DNA of 64,000 bases from Heterobilharzia americana. Taxonomy: Eukaryota; Platyhelminthes; Trematoda; Strigeidida; Schistosomatidae. The position numbers were made by a program, and so were the translations under genes. The stretch spans positions 41,399,920 to 41,463,919 of the forward strand of contig OX104128.1 of the NCBI GenBank assembly GCA_944470555.2, written 5' to 3'. The first letter of the stretch is position 1, and the number at the start of each line of letters is the position of its first letter. The notes under the pieces are model-generated. The model was not told the DNA's origin. It saw only the letters and a list, made by a program, of their open reading frames with translations, and did not search any database. This document shows, in pieces, positions 45,820 through 57,975 of the stretch.

Positions 45820-46140
45820 GATATATATTGGGATGTAAAACCTAGATTTTTCTACATCATCACAACATAAAGTCATTCCTCCATCTGATTTCCATCTACA
45901 CGAATGCTGTCAGCGCCTAAACGACAGGATATTATCATTCTCAGTATTAAGCAAAGCTAGCCATGCATGAGTTCCTTTAGGATGATGTAGACCCACTGAA
46001 TGGAATAAACTCGAAGATAACGATAAATGCTCAACCTCACAGTTATCTACACATATACTGATTATAAAGCAGTAGACCATCCACTTGGTTGATAAATTCA
46101 AAGCTAAAACGTTCTTATAGACGAAGGCAATTAACCACAA
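45820..46140 (-). pseudogene. Second coding-like segment, unrecognised
   Basis: A 76-codon frame (Met 46,140 to 45,910) reads 'KWMVYCFIISICVDNCEVEH' and 'HPKGTHAWLALLNTENDNIL'. After one stop it stays open as 'HSCRWKSDGGMTLCCDDVEK' to about 45,820. The composition looks protein-like, but no family is recognised. It may belong with the degenerate segment at 44.4-45.1 kb, as both lie on the reverse strand. Confidence 0.3.
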
Positions 46141-46144
46141 TGGT

Positions 46145-48335
46145 TACAAGAACAAAATAGTAGTTAGGACATGTTGGTACACCGTTTTTGAGTAAACAGT
46201 ATGAATTCGTTACTGCACTAAGCTTGATCTGAAAACGTTGTCCACTAAGAGGATCAATTATCTATGTCAGAGGAAATGAAAACAATGAACAGTGGCCCGT
46301 GAAAATTCTTCAAACAAAAAAGTAAAGATGGAATGATGATTGGAGGTGAAATTAAAACCGTCTTTCAGGTTACCAGCTTGATGCTTTACCAACTAAGGGA
46401 TCATATGCAGCTGCTGAACAGGTCAAGAAATTACTCTTGCTACAGTTGGTCTTACCTGTCTGTCAGATGAATATGTGATGCCTAGCTGTTATTTCAACGG
46501 GATCACACTGGCTTCTTAGTCAGTTCTACATGCATAAATCTAGATACGCGCTGAATTAGAAAAAGGAAGCTATAACTTAATCACTGATGAGGCTGTCTGA
46601 AAAAGCTATTGGTTAACAGTATAGTGTCTATGAAAAGCGGAAAAGAGTGAAAGTGTAGTGAAAATCAGAAGTTGCAGCTTAGTTCAAACTAGTGGTCACC
46701 TGTCTACCGTAAATTATTGAAATGTTGGTGAAGAGAAAGTTACTAATCCCACAAATACTTGAAAATCGGTTAAAACTCTTTGTGACTGAGGTAAATTTAA
46801 GACCGTCGTTATCTAGGCTTTTGTTACACTTTCAGTCCTCACTCAATACTAAATAAAGCCAAGACTATTTGAAATAGTTTTGGTTGAAGTAGTCATGCAA
46901 CTTGCGAAAATGAATACTGAGTAACTATTGAACTCTTTAACAACAACGTATTAAAATCAAATCACTTCCTTGAGAGTAATAGACATGCATTTGACATGAG
47001 TAGATTTCAAATATCACGTCAAAATAATTTGAATACACATATTTCCGACCATCTGTACAGTAGGTGTGAAATGCATTCAGAATGATTCAGTTTTCAATGA
47101 ATCTTCAACCATTATCAGTGCCGCATTATCCTCAAAATTATCAACATTAATGAAAGTGTTAAAATACATTCTATCACGCAAACATATTGATCCAGTTATG
47201 TTGCTATTATTATTATTGTATGGGTGGTGGTTATCTTCCCTTACTATCGTCTACTGATAGAAGTGATAACATTTACAATTATCTTTCATATCATCAAAAA
47301 AACAAAAGACTTATTTATTCCCTGTGTAGGTGTAAATATATTTTGGTTTGAATATAATTATTGTCTATTATTATTGTTATTACTGTTATTATTATTATTA
47401 TGATTACTGTTGCAAACATACGATTGAATTGGGGATAAAATAAACTATTGCCTAAATCCATACCTCTATGTAGTTGTACAGATTGTGGAAATATTACTGA
47501 CTATTCGAGTGATGACTGAACTTCAAAATGAAAGCCATGACCAAAGGAATATCAGAATCAAATATCTTCGGATAACCACTTATAAATGCTTCATCAGTTT
47601 AGATGTGATACGTAGTCAGCAGCTGAATCTTCTATCTTAGTCGACACATTGACAATACACAGATTACTGACTGAAGTTCTGCCACGAATCTGATTTCTGT
47701 TTTGAATTCAGTCACTTCAGGTTGAAATTCACTAGGAATCCGCAAATGATTTAATGATGGCTCATACCATTTTCAAAACGTCCCTTTTCATGGTTTCAGA
47801 CCGATAGACAAGAAACCCCATTTGGCCAAGGTTTTATGCTTTTGATTCTGCTATGAACGATAGTTCTACAGCCTTGCTGATAAATGATGCTACCTTTAGA
47901 AATCTGAACCTGTATCAGCCAATGCTGCATTCATGGGTGCTACACTTAAGCCAACTGTGAAGCGACTGACCATTTGAAGGAATGGACCAAGCAAATTAAT
48001 CGTTTGCCAGGAAATAGACAATGACATGTTTCCTTGTTCTAACTGCTGACAGAATTCTACAAATCAAATTTACTATACTGGTTGCAGATATTTTGTGCTG
48101 ATGAAAGCCGAGAAACCTATACCATAAAACTTGTCACTTACTATCTGTAAGCACCTAACATCAATCAGAAGGGATCACAGTGATGACCTCCTAAACTTAG
48201 GGACGACACTGTAAGGGTAGTGAATAGCATTCGATCGGTGCTAGCAAATAAACAGCATTATACTACTCACCTTGGAATTACCAATCAAAGCAAAGAATTA
48301 GTATCAAGTCTGCTCTTTGTATCTAACCTCAGGCG
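46145..48335. other. No gene seen; TTA-rich runs
   Basis: About 2.2 kb of AT-rich DNA. Imperfect (TTA)n runs lie near 47,200-47,220 and 47,365-47,402. A block at 47,790-47,900 faintly recalls SINE family 3 but is too decayed to call. Confidence 0.45.
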
Positions 48336-48339
48336 GGAT

Positions 48340-48780
48340 ATCAGTTCACTCGATGTTTCAGATACATCTTGTTGACAAGTGCCAAAGAGCAAAGAACCTA
48401 GGTCAAGCAGGGCTTCCTGTTAGTTGCATCTATCCAACTAACATCTCTCTCTGTGCATTGTGATGGTTAGCCGCAGCCTGGTGGCCATATTGCAAAATGA
48501 TCAACAGAATTCGATCAGCACTCAGGACTCTACGATATGGAGTTGATTACCTTCCAGTAACCAATCAGTGTGCCTAACCCACTCCTGTAGTAGGTTAATC
48601 GTGGCCTAAATAGCTCACTGATAACGTCTATGACTGCAGCGCCGTGTGATGCGGGCTCGAATCTTACGCGGGATATTACTTTCATCGAGATTGCAGATAT
48701 ACCTTGTTGGCGAGTCTCAGCACGCCCGAAACGTCTGTTGAGCAGGGCTTCTCACCGATCGCCTCCATCCAACTAACTTG
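48340..48780 (+). mobile_element. SINE family 3, tandem-like pair
   Basis: Forward sequence containing the end of one copy ('aacctaggtcaagcagggct', 48,390-48,415) followed by a complete second copy: leader 'ggtggccatattgcaaaatg', 'cctaaatagctcactgataa', B box GGCTCGAATCTT, decayed hammerhead (TTGGCGA; GAAA kept), 'gagcagggcttctcaccgat'. It ends 'catccaactaact'. A head-to-tail arrangement. Confidence 0.78.
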
Positions 48781-48784
48781 GTCA

Positions 48785-49635
48785 TGGATGTGTCAATGTC
48801 AATATTCTTAAATGGGAAAGATTAAAGTCAACTATTTGTCAACCCATTGAGTAAACTACTCTTTTACTGATACTTAAATCAATGTTAATCTACTGATTCA
48901 TTCATATTCAAGATGTAGGTAAATATTCAGCATCAACATTCGGAGATGCATCCTTCTACAAATTATCCTGTGAAATCCTACACTCTCACTTATCTTTTAT
49001 GAATCAACTGCAAGTGTTATTAACTTAACAGAACGTTGTAAAAAATCCAAGCAACATAATCTGAATCTGTGGGGTTACAAGAAACTCTGTATTTAAATAC
49101 GCATCTTGAAGTGTCCAGTTGTTGTATATTATGAAAGCTTCCAATGTTAATGTGAACACTATATCTGGGCTACACATGTGGTGCTTAATGATGACGTTTG
49201 TGACTAAAGTGTAATGCATTTGCAAGGGGGAGGTGCGAATTAAAAAAACACTATTCGTCCTCATGTTCTCTTGTGATGTGTTAAGGCGATAAGCACGAAG
49301 AATTATGCATCGAAATTATGCTCACATTTTTTTCTGATTTTACCCAACTATCTAGTGTCGAATGCTGTGCATTACTATATTGAGTCATTCAGCTTAGTGG
49401 CAACATTGCAGAATTCAGTATCAACATTACACTGTATAATTGCCATTTTACTTAGTTGGTCCACAGTAAACTTATACACTAGCATTTCTTCAGATATCGT
49501 GGCTTCATTTACTTACTGTCAATGCGCAACTAAATCTTATCGAAAATCAAGTAGATACCAACGTACAGAAACATAAGATAGAAACATCTGGGCCGTTTAT
49601 ATATAAAAGAAAAAAGACAATAAAAAGATAGTAGG
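48785..49635. other. No gene seen
   Basis: AT-rich. Short frames at 49,025-49,264 and 49,355-49,576 have no motif. Confidence 0.45.
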
Positions 49636-49639
49636 AACG

Positions 49640-49800
49640 TAGCCGTGGAACCTAGGTTGGACGTTTCGACTTGTTTCATGACTTATCAGGTGGATGTACC
49701 TGTTTCTCATTGAACTTTGATGCTTCCACTTAGACTTTAACCCAGCACCTATTGCTTCCAACACCATAATGTTCTCTACTAAACTACTGAGATTTTAGAG
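49640..49800 (-). mobile_element. SINE family 2
   Basis: Reverse copy. On the element strand the hammerhead core reads CTGATAA (G8 lost) with GAAA intact and the stem III palindrome changed. The 'gcttccaacaccataatgtt' tRNA-like part is on the plus strand near 49,755. Confidence 0.75.
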
Positions 49801-52464
49801 ACACCCCCAAGGAAATGACATCAAAGCGGAACTTGAAATAATATCAAGGCATCCTTTTACAGAACCCAGCATAATGAGAAACTGTAAGTAACAGTGGTGG
49901 AGTGGAACACAGAAAATCAACGTCGTATAACCACCAAACGGAAAGTAGACAAGCTAAAGGCGACACCGATGACAGACATATTTTAAGCTTCATATTTTAA
50001 CTGCACACCATAGATGAGATCTTATTAGTAGGTTACTCAACTGTATATAGATGTTCTGGAACAAGACAATGATTGAGTTTGTTGATATTTTAACCATCAA
50101 TCAATGTATGACTGTGATGAAACGATCTGTAAGTTGAAAAATTCACTTTTATTCTAGGCAACCTAATCAGCTAAAAATAAGACTGTTGCCATTGAACTTG
50201 ACTAATCAACTTCGATTGAGTGATATAACTAATGTTGATAGATAATTTATGGGATTTAAGTGATATGGCCAATCCATCCTTCTGATCTGAATTTACCCCG
50301 GCATGTTACTTTAGAGATTGGCTTCAGGAGAGCAGAAAGACCAACCAGAGTTCCTAGTAAATGTTGCCGATTAGCGTGAGTAAAATTGAACAGCTTGTTT
50401 TGTCCAAGGGTCAACTTCATGTCCTTATGACAGCGTTGTGTCAACGATAACAGTCTCAGATTGTAACTAATTAGTTTATAACCCAAATCTTGCTACGAGT
50501 GTAAATCTAATGCACTGTCTACTTTTGTATGTTCACCTTTTTAGTACAAATGAAGCAGATATAAAATATTAGTGAGCATTTTTACTCAAAGTAGTAGGGA
50601 AATCTAGTTCGACAGAAAGCCATTCCTGCTGCGAGTACACAATAATTTTCTGCTTTTTCCTCTGGAAGTAGTGGAAATCATATCGAAACTTTTGGATTTG
50701 ACCGAAGATTAAGTTTCCACTTTGCGGTGTTGTGAAGAATCTAGTGGTTTCAAAAGAGTTTTGATTATGGAATGATATCAACTAGTGGTCAAGTCGACTC
50801 AGTCTGGCCAGCTGTGTAAAAGATTCCAAAATGACACAATACTCTGAGTTAATTATCAAACGATTTAAAAAAAATCAGTGCTCCACCTTGAAATTTTGCA
50901 TAACCGAGAAGTAGTCATTCACTAGCTACACACATTTTACACACCTCTCTCTTTTTGAATGGTTTTACACCTATATACGATCAATGAGGAAAAAGAAACA
51001 GTCAGCGCAAAAGTCAACTGAGTGCTTCACAATGTATGAAAGAAGAGTAATACCAGAATACAGAGTGTACTATATTATCAACTAAACACGAATGACTGCA
51101 TAAGTCGCTTGTTACTAAGGTCTACGTCTATGAGTTTTGACTCCATATTGAGCAGTCTATGTGTAGTATTAAATGTTCTCTGGAACATGCCTAAATGATC
51201 TTCAGACGTTTCCTTAAGTTCAATTTTTTGGAATCGTCTGTTTACTAACACATGTAAATTTCAGTACTCCTAGGCTTATTGTTATGTATCCCTGGCAATA
51301 TTAAACGAGAAAGCCGATTAACTTTTGGTACGTGATGCTAATGAAAGCTCGGTGTGAAGAACTCTTTTCTTTGACATCATTATAATGTAACTGTCACCTG
51401 TCTTCCGAGTAATTTACAGCGTATTCTACAGATTATACGTACCACTGAACATCACAAGTAGAAACCGTCGATTACGACAGTCGAAAGAATCATATAGTCA
51501 AACACTCATGAAGTAGCAGCAGTGCTACTGCTAAAAGCTGAGTCATTAAACAACAACTATGCTAATGATGTTGGTCCTGAAGTTATCATTAACTTGACGT
51601 AACTTCTTGGATTCAAGAAAACCTATTAAATAGACAAACAGACGACCAAATCAGCTCAGAGCTTGGAAAAGAAATACATCTGTTCAACTTACTGCGCTTC
51701 AAAGCACCATGAAGAGTAAGAGGGGATACAAAATGAGTTATATAAAAGTAAACAAAATGTATAAGACAGGAAACAAGAAATAAGTAGCTGGAGGGTACTA
51801 AAAATATTCAGCACTTCGGAAATAACAAGAAATATATCCTATTGAGTAACAGTAACCCCTACCCAGCTATATCATAAAACGTCGCCTACCACTGGTTCAT
51901 AACATCTCTAAGACTCCAGCGAGGCAGCCTACACTTTTTGGAACGTCAGTGAGAGACTTCATGGATAGATGTCACGAGTTTCTTAACGCTATTCTAACTG
52001 ACTTCTACTTTAGTCAGTATCGCATGTCCAGGTAGATAGTGTCTCAGTATGTCTAACACATGTTCATACGAACAAGAACTAACTTCGCAATTGTACATAA
52101 GAAAGTTATATGTTTCTGTTCTCTATCCCACTTTAAATCAGAGTTTTCAATGATATTATCGGGTCATATAGGATAAAATTCATTTGTTTTTGTCATCATA
52201 TATTTTATACATCATGATATTTTTGTAAGTTGACGAACTACAATGTTAAGCGACGGATGACTGATACTTTGACTACATATTACTTCAAATGATCGCCGAA
52301 TAACATCTGTGTTTGTAGTCCAGTCGACTGGTAATTGTTACGCGTGCAGTATACCCTTGGTCTTACAATGACTAGTTGATGATTCTTACCAATTTCTGCA
52401 GTTATCAAACACCAGTGTTGATAGTCATTATATGTCTCACTAAGCTTACAGTACACACTCTTAT
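49801..52464. other. No gene seen
   Basis: About 2.7 kb of AT-rich DNA. Frames at 50,256-50,486 and 50,569-50,781 have no recognisable motif. A segment near 52,010-52,090 resembles 58,145-58,215 and may be an old unnamed repeat. Confidence 0.45.
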
Positions 52465-53340
52465 AACCAAAGTAAGACGAATCAAATAAACACCCGAGAA
52501 TTCCATATTAGATTTGTTTACTTGATCTATATATCACACAGTGATACAGTATTATTTACTTGATAGCCACGTTTTAAGCATAAATTATTGCTTATAATCA
52601 TATCAATGTAATCACGCTGCTGTAACCTCACATTCTTTGTTTTAATTGGTAATAAAGTTTTCTATATCATTCCTGTAACATGTGTTCGATGTTGGTTGGA
52701 TGAACAAGGATTCAGTAATCAATCTCTCTCTCCACCTAATCATACTGGAGTTAAGTACAATGGTCTTATCCCACCCTATTGTGTGATTGTGTATTAATGC
52801 ATTCGTTGCAACAGCCTAGTGTCTTTCTAGATTACCTATCTTATTCCGGTCAGCCATTTTATATTTAGCTAAATTTCTATGTTCCACTAATCTAACTGAC
52901 TCCGATCGGGTAAATTGACCTATGTACTTGACCTCACAGTTGTTACATGGAATTTGATAGATTAGATTATTTTGATCAATTGGATCTATCGGATCCGTAA
53001 GCTAACATAGCTTATCTTTGAGTGAGATTTTAGGTTTAGATGCCACCCTAATTCTAGCTTTGTTGAGAATCCTACATAAAGTTTCTGATGTACCTTCCTT
53101 ATAAGATAACACAGTGAAGGCTGTGACCTCCTTCCTACTTGTGTTGTCGTTATTATTTCGTTTCTTACGTGTTCATACGAATTTCTTAATAAACTGTGGA
53201 GGGTAGTTATTAGTTACGTCGAAAGTAATATGATTACATTGATATGATTACAAGCAATAATTTATGCTGGAAAAGTCATCAAGTAAATAATACTATATCA
53301 TTGTGTGTTATAAATCAAATAAACAATTCTAATATGGAAT
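52465..53340 (-). mobile_element. Penelope-like element remnant with inverted terminal arms
   Basis: An internal reverse-strand coding remnant (about 53,130-52,670) lies between inverted arms: left 52,501-52,613 and right 53,233-53,340, about 110 bp each, both beginning 'ttccatatta' at the outer edge. Just outside the left arm, 52,470-52,521 ('aagtaagacgaa', then 'cgagaattccatattag') resembles the hammerhead 3' part of SINE family 2. Penelope-like elements are known to have complex, sometimes inverted, terminal repeats and to encode hammerheads in them. The RT domain is absent. Confidence 0.75.
52670..53135 (-). pseudogene. GIY-YIG endonuclease remnant of a Penelope-like element
   Basis: Read in one frame with two internal stops. 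The order is 'RILNKARIRVASKPKISLKD', then 'NLIYQIPCNNCEVKYIGQFT' (the IY...C..C...YIG pattern of GIY-YIG nucleases in Penelope-like elements), 'VRLVEHRNLAKYKMADRN', then after a stop 'ALIHNHTIGWDKTIVLNSSM' and 'RWRERLITESLFIQP'. The Cys pair before YIGQ and the later H...W pattern fit the family. Stops make it non-functional. Confidence 0.75.
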
Positions 53341-53459
53341 TAAATTTAACCACAGTGCCCAATTTTTACACTAATATTGATGATTTTGAGTTATACAGGA
53401 GATGAACTTTAGTTACACTGAATTGAACAACTAAACCAACACTCAAAAGATTATTCAGT

Positions 53460-53585
53460 TGGCTGGATGGTAGTTTATTCACCCAGAGACTTGATGACCC
53501 TAGCTTTCTAAGTGGGTATTGCTGAAGAGTTCAAGAACAGGATGAAACATTTTCCTAGTTCACTCAATTTCTCAGAAACTTTCTG
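53460..53585 (+). mobile_element. SINE family 1, decayed
   Basis: Forward remnant: 'ggctggatggtagtttattc' (A-box-like region), then 'agtgggtattgctgaagagt' and 'acaggatgaaacattttcct', which recall the ribozyme block. Confidence 0.4.
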
Positions 53586-55089
53586 GTTAATATCGATCCA
53601 GAATGAAAAGTTTGGTTATCATTTTCATTATCGTTTTTAACGTACAAAACTAACATATCTCTATGTAAATAGACTTCAAACTGGCCTGAGTCTATGTTTT
53701 TAAATATCACTATAAAAATAAGAACAGTGGAATAATTCTTCGGTAAACAAGCAATGAAAAGGAAGGCTGAACATATCCACTATTTCACCTGACCATTGGA
53801 ATATGTTAAATCATCATAGCACTTTCATCTCAATTTATTTGATCAGACTAAAAATGTGATGGATGACTTCTCAGCTCTCAAATTTAGTCTTTCCAACAGT
53901 TAAGGACTACTGATTTTATTTGATCCCAAAATGTTTGGAGTCATTAAATACTCTTTTCAGACTGGCATTAACTGAGATGAGTTGTTAAAATCCACTTGGG
54001 AAAGATTGATACAATTTCATGCGCAAGCCAATCAGATGACATTGACTGAACAGATTAACACTGTTGACTATATATATACTATTCATGTCTAAGACAAACT
54101 TAGTACCATATGGAAACCCAGAGGAGGCCCCTATGAACATGAGACATGATTTTTAGCTGACATATAAAAAGCTTATTAGAAACACTTCACGAGAATTGCA
54201 TATGCATGTGCATAAGATATAATACGCACAAAAAGAAGGATATTTCAGAGCTATGACTATCAATTTCTATTCTTTAATCTCCTTAAAGCTTCAAAATTGA
54301 TGGAGGTAAGCCCATAAGATGCTCATCAGTTTACTGTATTTCTTCTATATCCACTAACCGAATTTAGCTTTTGGATACTCAACATTTAGCACCCTAATCA
54401 CTCATATCCAATGTAAAGGTGTTCTTTGAAAGAGGCCGTCATGAGTTGATGGTTATAGGACACTTCTTCAAAAGAAAGTGTGGCATCTACTCTCAGTTGA
54501 CAGAATGTTGACTAGACTGTTAGCATTTAAGCTACAAATCCCTCATGATCTGATAGGTAAAAAGAACACCTTACTACTTAATATTCATTCATCTCAAGTA
54601 TTGTTGGCTTTTTAAAAGCATACCAAAAATTGTCTCTGAACTAGCTTAACCTAATTCATGTGTACATATACATGTATATTGTCCAACCTGAATATACCTC
54701 TTATTGTTCTATTGATTTAAAACAAGCGAACAGTCTCACATGATACAATGTCTATGAATCAGGTTAAGAAAGCAAAATACTAAAGACAATGATACTTCTC
54801 TTATACTATACTGATCATCATGCTGTTCTTTGGAAAACAAGTTGGAAAGAGTGAGATTGGGAGAGAATGTTTGACGAAAAGAATGAATATGATGCATGCT
54901 AAGGCGTTTACCTCCACCCATCCCCTCTACTCTCTACCTCTCTGATTGAGTTTCTTTCTACCCTTCCTTAACATTGAAGTGAAGAGGAACATGTTTTTCT
55001 ACAAGAAATATTTTAAACTACTTGAAACATAGTTAAAGGCAATAATGTTGTTACAGTTTTAGTCTTAATCTATACACAGTGTACATAAC

Positions 55090-55110
55090 CCATCCATCCA
55101 TCCATCCATC
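55090..55110. repeat. (CATC)n microsatellite
   Basis: Five tandem CATC units. Confidence 0.9.
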
Positions 55111-55869
55111 TTAGGCAATGTGCCGAATATGCTACAAGGAAAGAATGAATTGTTTAACCAACGAAATAACCAGAACATTAATAATCGGATATGAAGAAAT
55201 AAACTCATCTACTGATATTCAAATCTTCATAGTTTTCTTTCGCTTTGATGAATGCCTTTCAAAAAGATGGTTGACAATATTTGTTGAATGTCTTTATAGG
55301 TAGGTGACAAGATACTGAGGAGAAAAAAATAAACTTCCGTATGATCTGACTGTCATTATGATTTTTGAACAAATGAAACTCTCATGTGTTCGGCTGTATT
55401 GCTCTGTCACTTTTTTTTCTTTCCATTGCCGTCATCTTCGTTACTGCTGTTGTCGTTACCGTCATCACACATATGTCAACGTTTTGTACCATCAGTGGTA
55501 GTTCTGCTTTTCATTGCTTTTCGTTTTTCTTCTTTTATTGATTGCAATGGAATTATTTTCCTATCGTGTTTTTGTCAGTGTCATAACTAGAGTTGTCGGA
55601 CTATTGTAAGGGGAAATTGTAAACCTATTTTTTGTTTATGGGAGGAAATATGTAACTATACATTCTGCTTAACGATACACAGACCGTGATGAAAGGTTTA
55701 TATACATCAGTCAGATATTGATCAATGCTTATCAAGACCAGTTGTACATGAAATGGTCAATAAATGGTAACTGATGTGAGTATCAAGTGCCCAAGGCTTA
55801 GCTTTAAACAAAATACGTCGAACAAGTTTTGCAATATAACCATTATTCTAAATGATTCAACACTTTTGA

Positions 55870-56030
55870 CAAGAAGCCCTACTTAACCTAGGTTTCATAC
55901 TTGTTTGCACTCTTCAGCAAGGCATATCCACAATTTTGAGGAAGAACAACATCCCTCCGAAACTCGAATTCATAGCATTCGGGAATAACGATAGACGCTT
56001 AATCTCTAAGCTATTCAGGTGATGACTGAC
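55870..56030 (-). mobile_element. SINE family 3
   Basis: Reverse copy. Element strand: B-box-like 'gaattcgagtttc', then a hammerhead-like block with intact core, then 'aagtagggcttc'. The tRNA-like left half is decayed. Confidence 0.7.
55876..55923 (-). ncRNA. Hammerhead-like ribozyme candidate in SINE family 3
   Basis: On the reverse strand: CTGAAGA (55,917-55,911), stem II GTGC/GTAT with wobbles, GAAA (55,896-55,893), stem III ACCT/AGGT as a palindrome without a loop, then a GTT cleavage triplet. Core bases are intact. The base pair next to the cleavage site is not Watson-Crick, so activity is uncertain. Confidence 0.45.
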
Positions 56031-56059
56031 TACCTGAATCGGTCACCGGACCGTTTCTA

Positions 56060-56483
56060 AAAGGTTTCTTAGCGAGAAACTACCAAAATCGAAGAACAAA
56101 ATGTTATTTACCGGAACAATGCTTTGTAGACACTGAAATGAAGGGTAGGTTATCGTAGGGCAGTGTTACTGCAATTGTCTTTTGGAATGTACTTCACACA
56201 GCAAGCTTTGAATCCTTTAGGCTAAGGAACATAACCTTTTTGGTTGTGGTCTATGAAACAAGTGGAAGTGACAATTGATATGATGTAGAATTGACGATAG
56301 TGATGAAGAAGCTTCCGAAACTCAACTCAACTTCTTTTTCAATTAACGTTAACCCTCATAGGTTAATATAATGTGATAAGTTGAACACGTATACAATTCT
56401 ACCAGGTTCTGTGAGGCCCCCGTTTATCTATCAGTTGAAGTTTCACTTTAAGTTACCTGTACAGACAAGTCGACAGAACTCTG

Positions 56484-56533
<50 letters not shown>

Positions 56534-57470
56534 CAAATCCTTAACTTCTAAACAGCCGCAAAAATATTGGCAGATAAAAGTTGACCTGTGCCTGAAAGGA
56601 CAATTCTTATGGACCAAACTGAATTATATGTTAACTGCAGATGATTAAAAAGATGCGGACAAAAAGACTGGATAACGTGTTTGCATTGATCCACTGAAAC
56701 ACCAATCTATACGCTAAGGCCATCCTCACCACACACTGAAATCGCTGAAACAGCTGAAGCTCAAAATCTATTTCAGTGGCTTAAAACTTCGCTCTATTTT
56801 TCGGTTACTTTCTACCAAGTATAGCTCAGAGTCAACTTACAGAGAAAGGATGTTATGAACCACTTAATCTGTTACAGTGCATTTTTGATCACGAAATTCA
56901 TCAATATGCATTTGAACTCCAACAGAAGACATAATATGTTCCGTAAAACTTGGGCATTCTGGCTGAGTGTAATTCTATAACAGCTTAGCTGTTTGATGTA
57001 CCACACAGTGAAACGGTACACTGACCACGAACTATTGTCGGAATGATTGCATATGCAGCTGATCGAAGTCTATCAACCAAATTTAGATAAACCAAAATGC
57101 AACAGGTTGATAAGGTGTGGATTTCAAAGTAAAGTTGACCAATCGACGTATATGTGCAACCATGCAATAAAACTCGATGAAGTAACATTTCTAAGGGCTA
57201 ACGCAGCTGGGTTAAGGTAAAGATTTTTAGTTGAATCTTCACTGTTCAAGTAAATAGAAAGCTAATGCAACGAGAATGATTCAATGCAGTTTCTGGATAT
57301 CTAGAAAACTATATTATATTGAGAAATTTACTGGCAATAGACAATCGATGCCATTACGACTGACAAAATTCGAGTACATAAATTGAAGAAAAAGTGATAA
57401 TGACAATAAAAAAATCTTGCAAAAAGTTATGTAGTCTTAATAGTCAATCATTGTAGGTGTATAAACAGAC
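56060..57470. other. No gene seen; long TA array
   Basis: AT-rich DNA containing a TA microsatellite (56,484-56,531). No coding or RNA signal. Confidence 0.5.
56484..56531. repeat. (TA)n microsatellite
   Basis: About 48 bases of pure TA repeats. No element abuts it. Confidence 0.95.
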
Positions 57471-57474
57471 TACA

Positions 57475-57825
57475 ATTGTAGAGCCTGATGAGAATTAACC
57501 AAAAATAAGAGAGCACTGAACAGCTGTTTCATCCTAGTATATGACTCTTCATTAATGGGCACCTATTATCAAGCCTTCAATCGAACCCATAACCAGCAAG
57601 TTTCAAGACGAACATGAAACTATTGAGCCATTGGATTAGAATCCAACTATTCACAGTTTCCTGCTTCTGTCACTCCGCAATATAGTGCAACCTTCGTCTA
57701 ATGCCATAACTGAATATCTTTTCTCACGTCCAACTTGGTTTGACCCACCGGTAATAACTTCTCATTAGAACTTCAGAAATACAAACTTGATATCAGTGAA
57801 ATACCACCAACTGTTAGAGTGAATT
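57475..57825 (-). mobile_element. SINE family 1, full length
   Basis: Reverse copy of about 350 bp. On the element strand GAAA is intact and stem III ACAGCTGT is a perfect palindrome, but the CTGANGA box reads ATGAAGA (C3 lost). The 5' body ('ttcctgcttctgtcactccg' on the plus strand) is complete. Confidence 0.83.
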
Positions 57826-57975
57826 AGTGGTTTAGTGGTAACATGTGCTCTAGGAAACGTGAAGCTCCTGTATCCAATCCCTCGTTGTACTGAGTCATGA
57901 ATGCGTACGAAGAAACACCTGTCCAGTTTTCTCAGTTTTTCAATGGTTCTCCAAATAATTTCAATCCATGCTGGA
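57826..57975 (+). mobile_element. SINE family 1, partial
   Basis: Forward copy directly joined to the reverse one: 'gtggtttagtggtaacatgt', B-box-like 'tgtatccaatccc', a decayed ribozyme block, then 'tttcaatggttctcc' and 'tttcaatccatgctgg'. Confidence 0.65.

Larger units (their letters stand above)
53345..55865. other. Mostly unrecognised; small SINE scrap and CATC array
   Basis: Contains a SINE-like scrap (53,460-53,585) and a (CATC)n run at 55,090-55,110. The frame at 55,384-55,590 is low-complexity (Ser/Leu/Phe-rich) and unlikely to be a gene. Otherwise nothing seen. Confidence 0.45.

Noticed and set aside
55384..55590. A 68-codon frame with a hydrophobic run
   Set aside because: Low-complexity T- and C-rich DNA explains the Ser/Leu/Phe content. 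No other gene signal.
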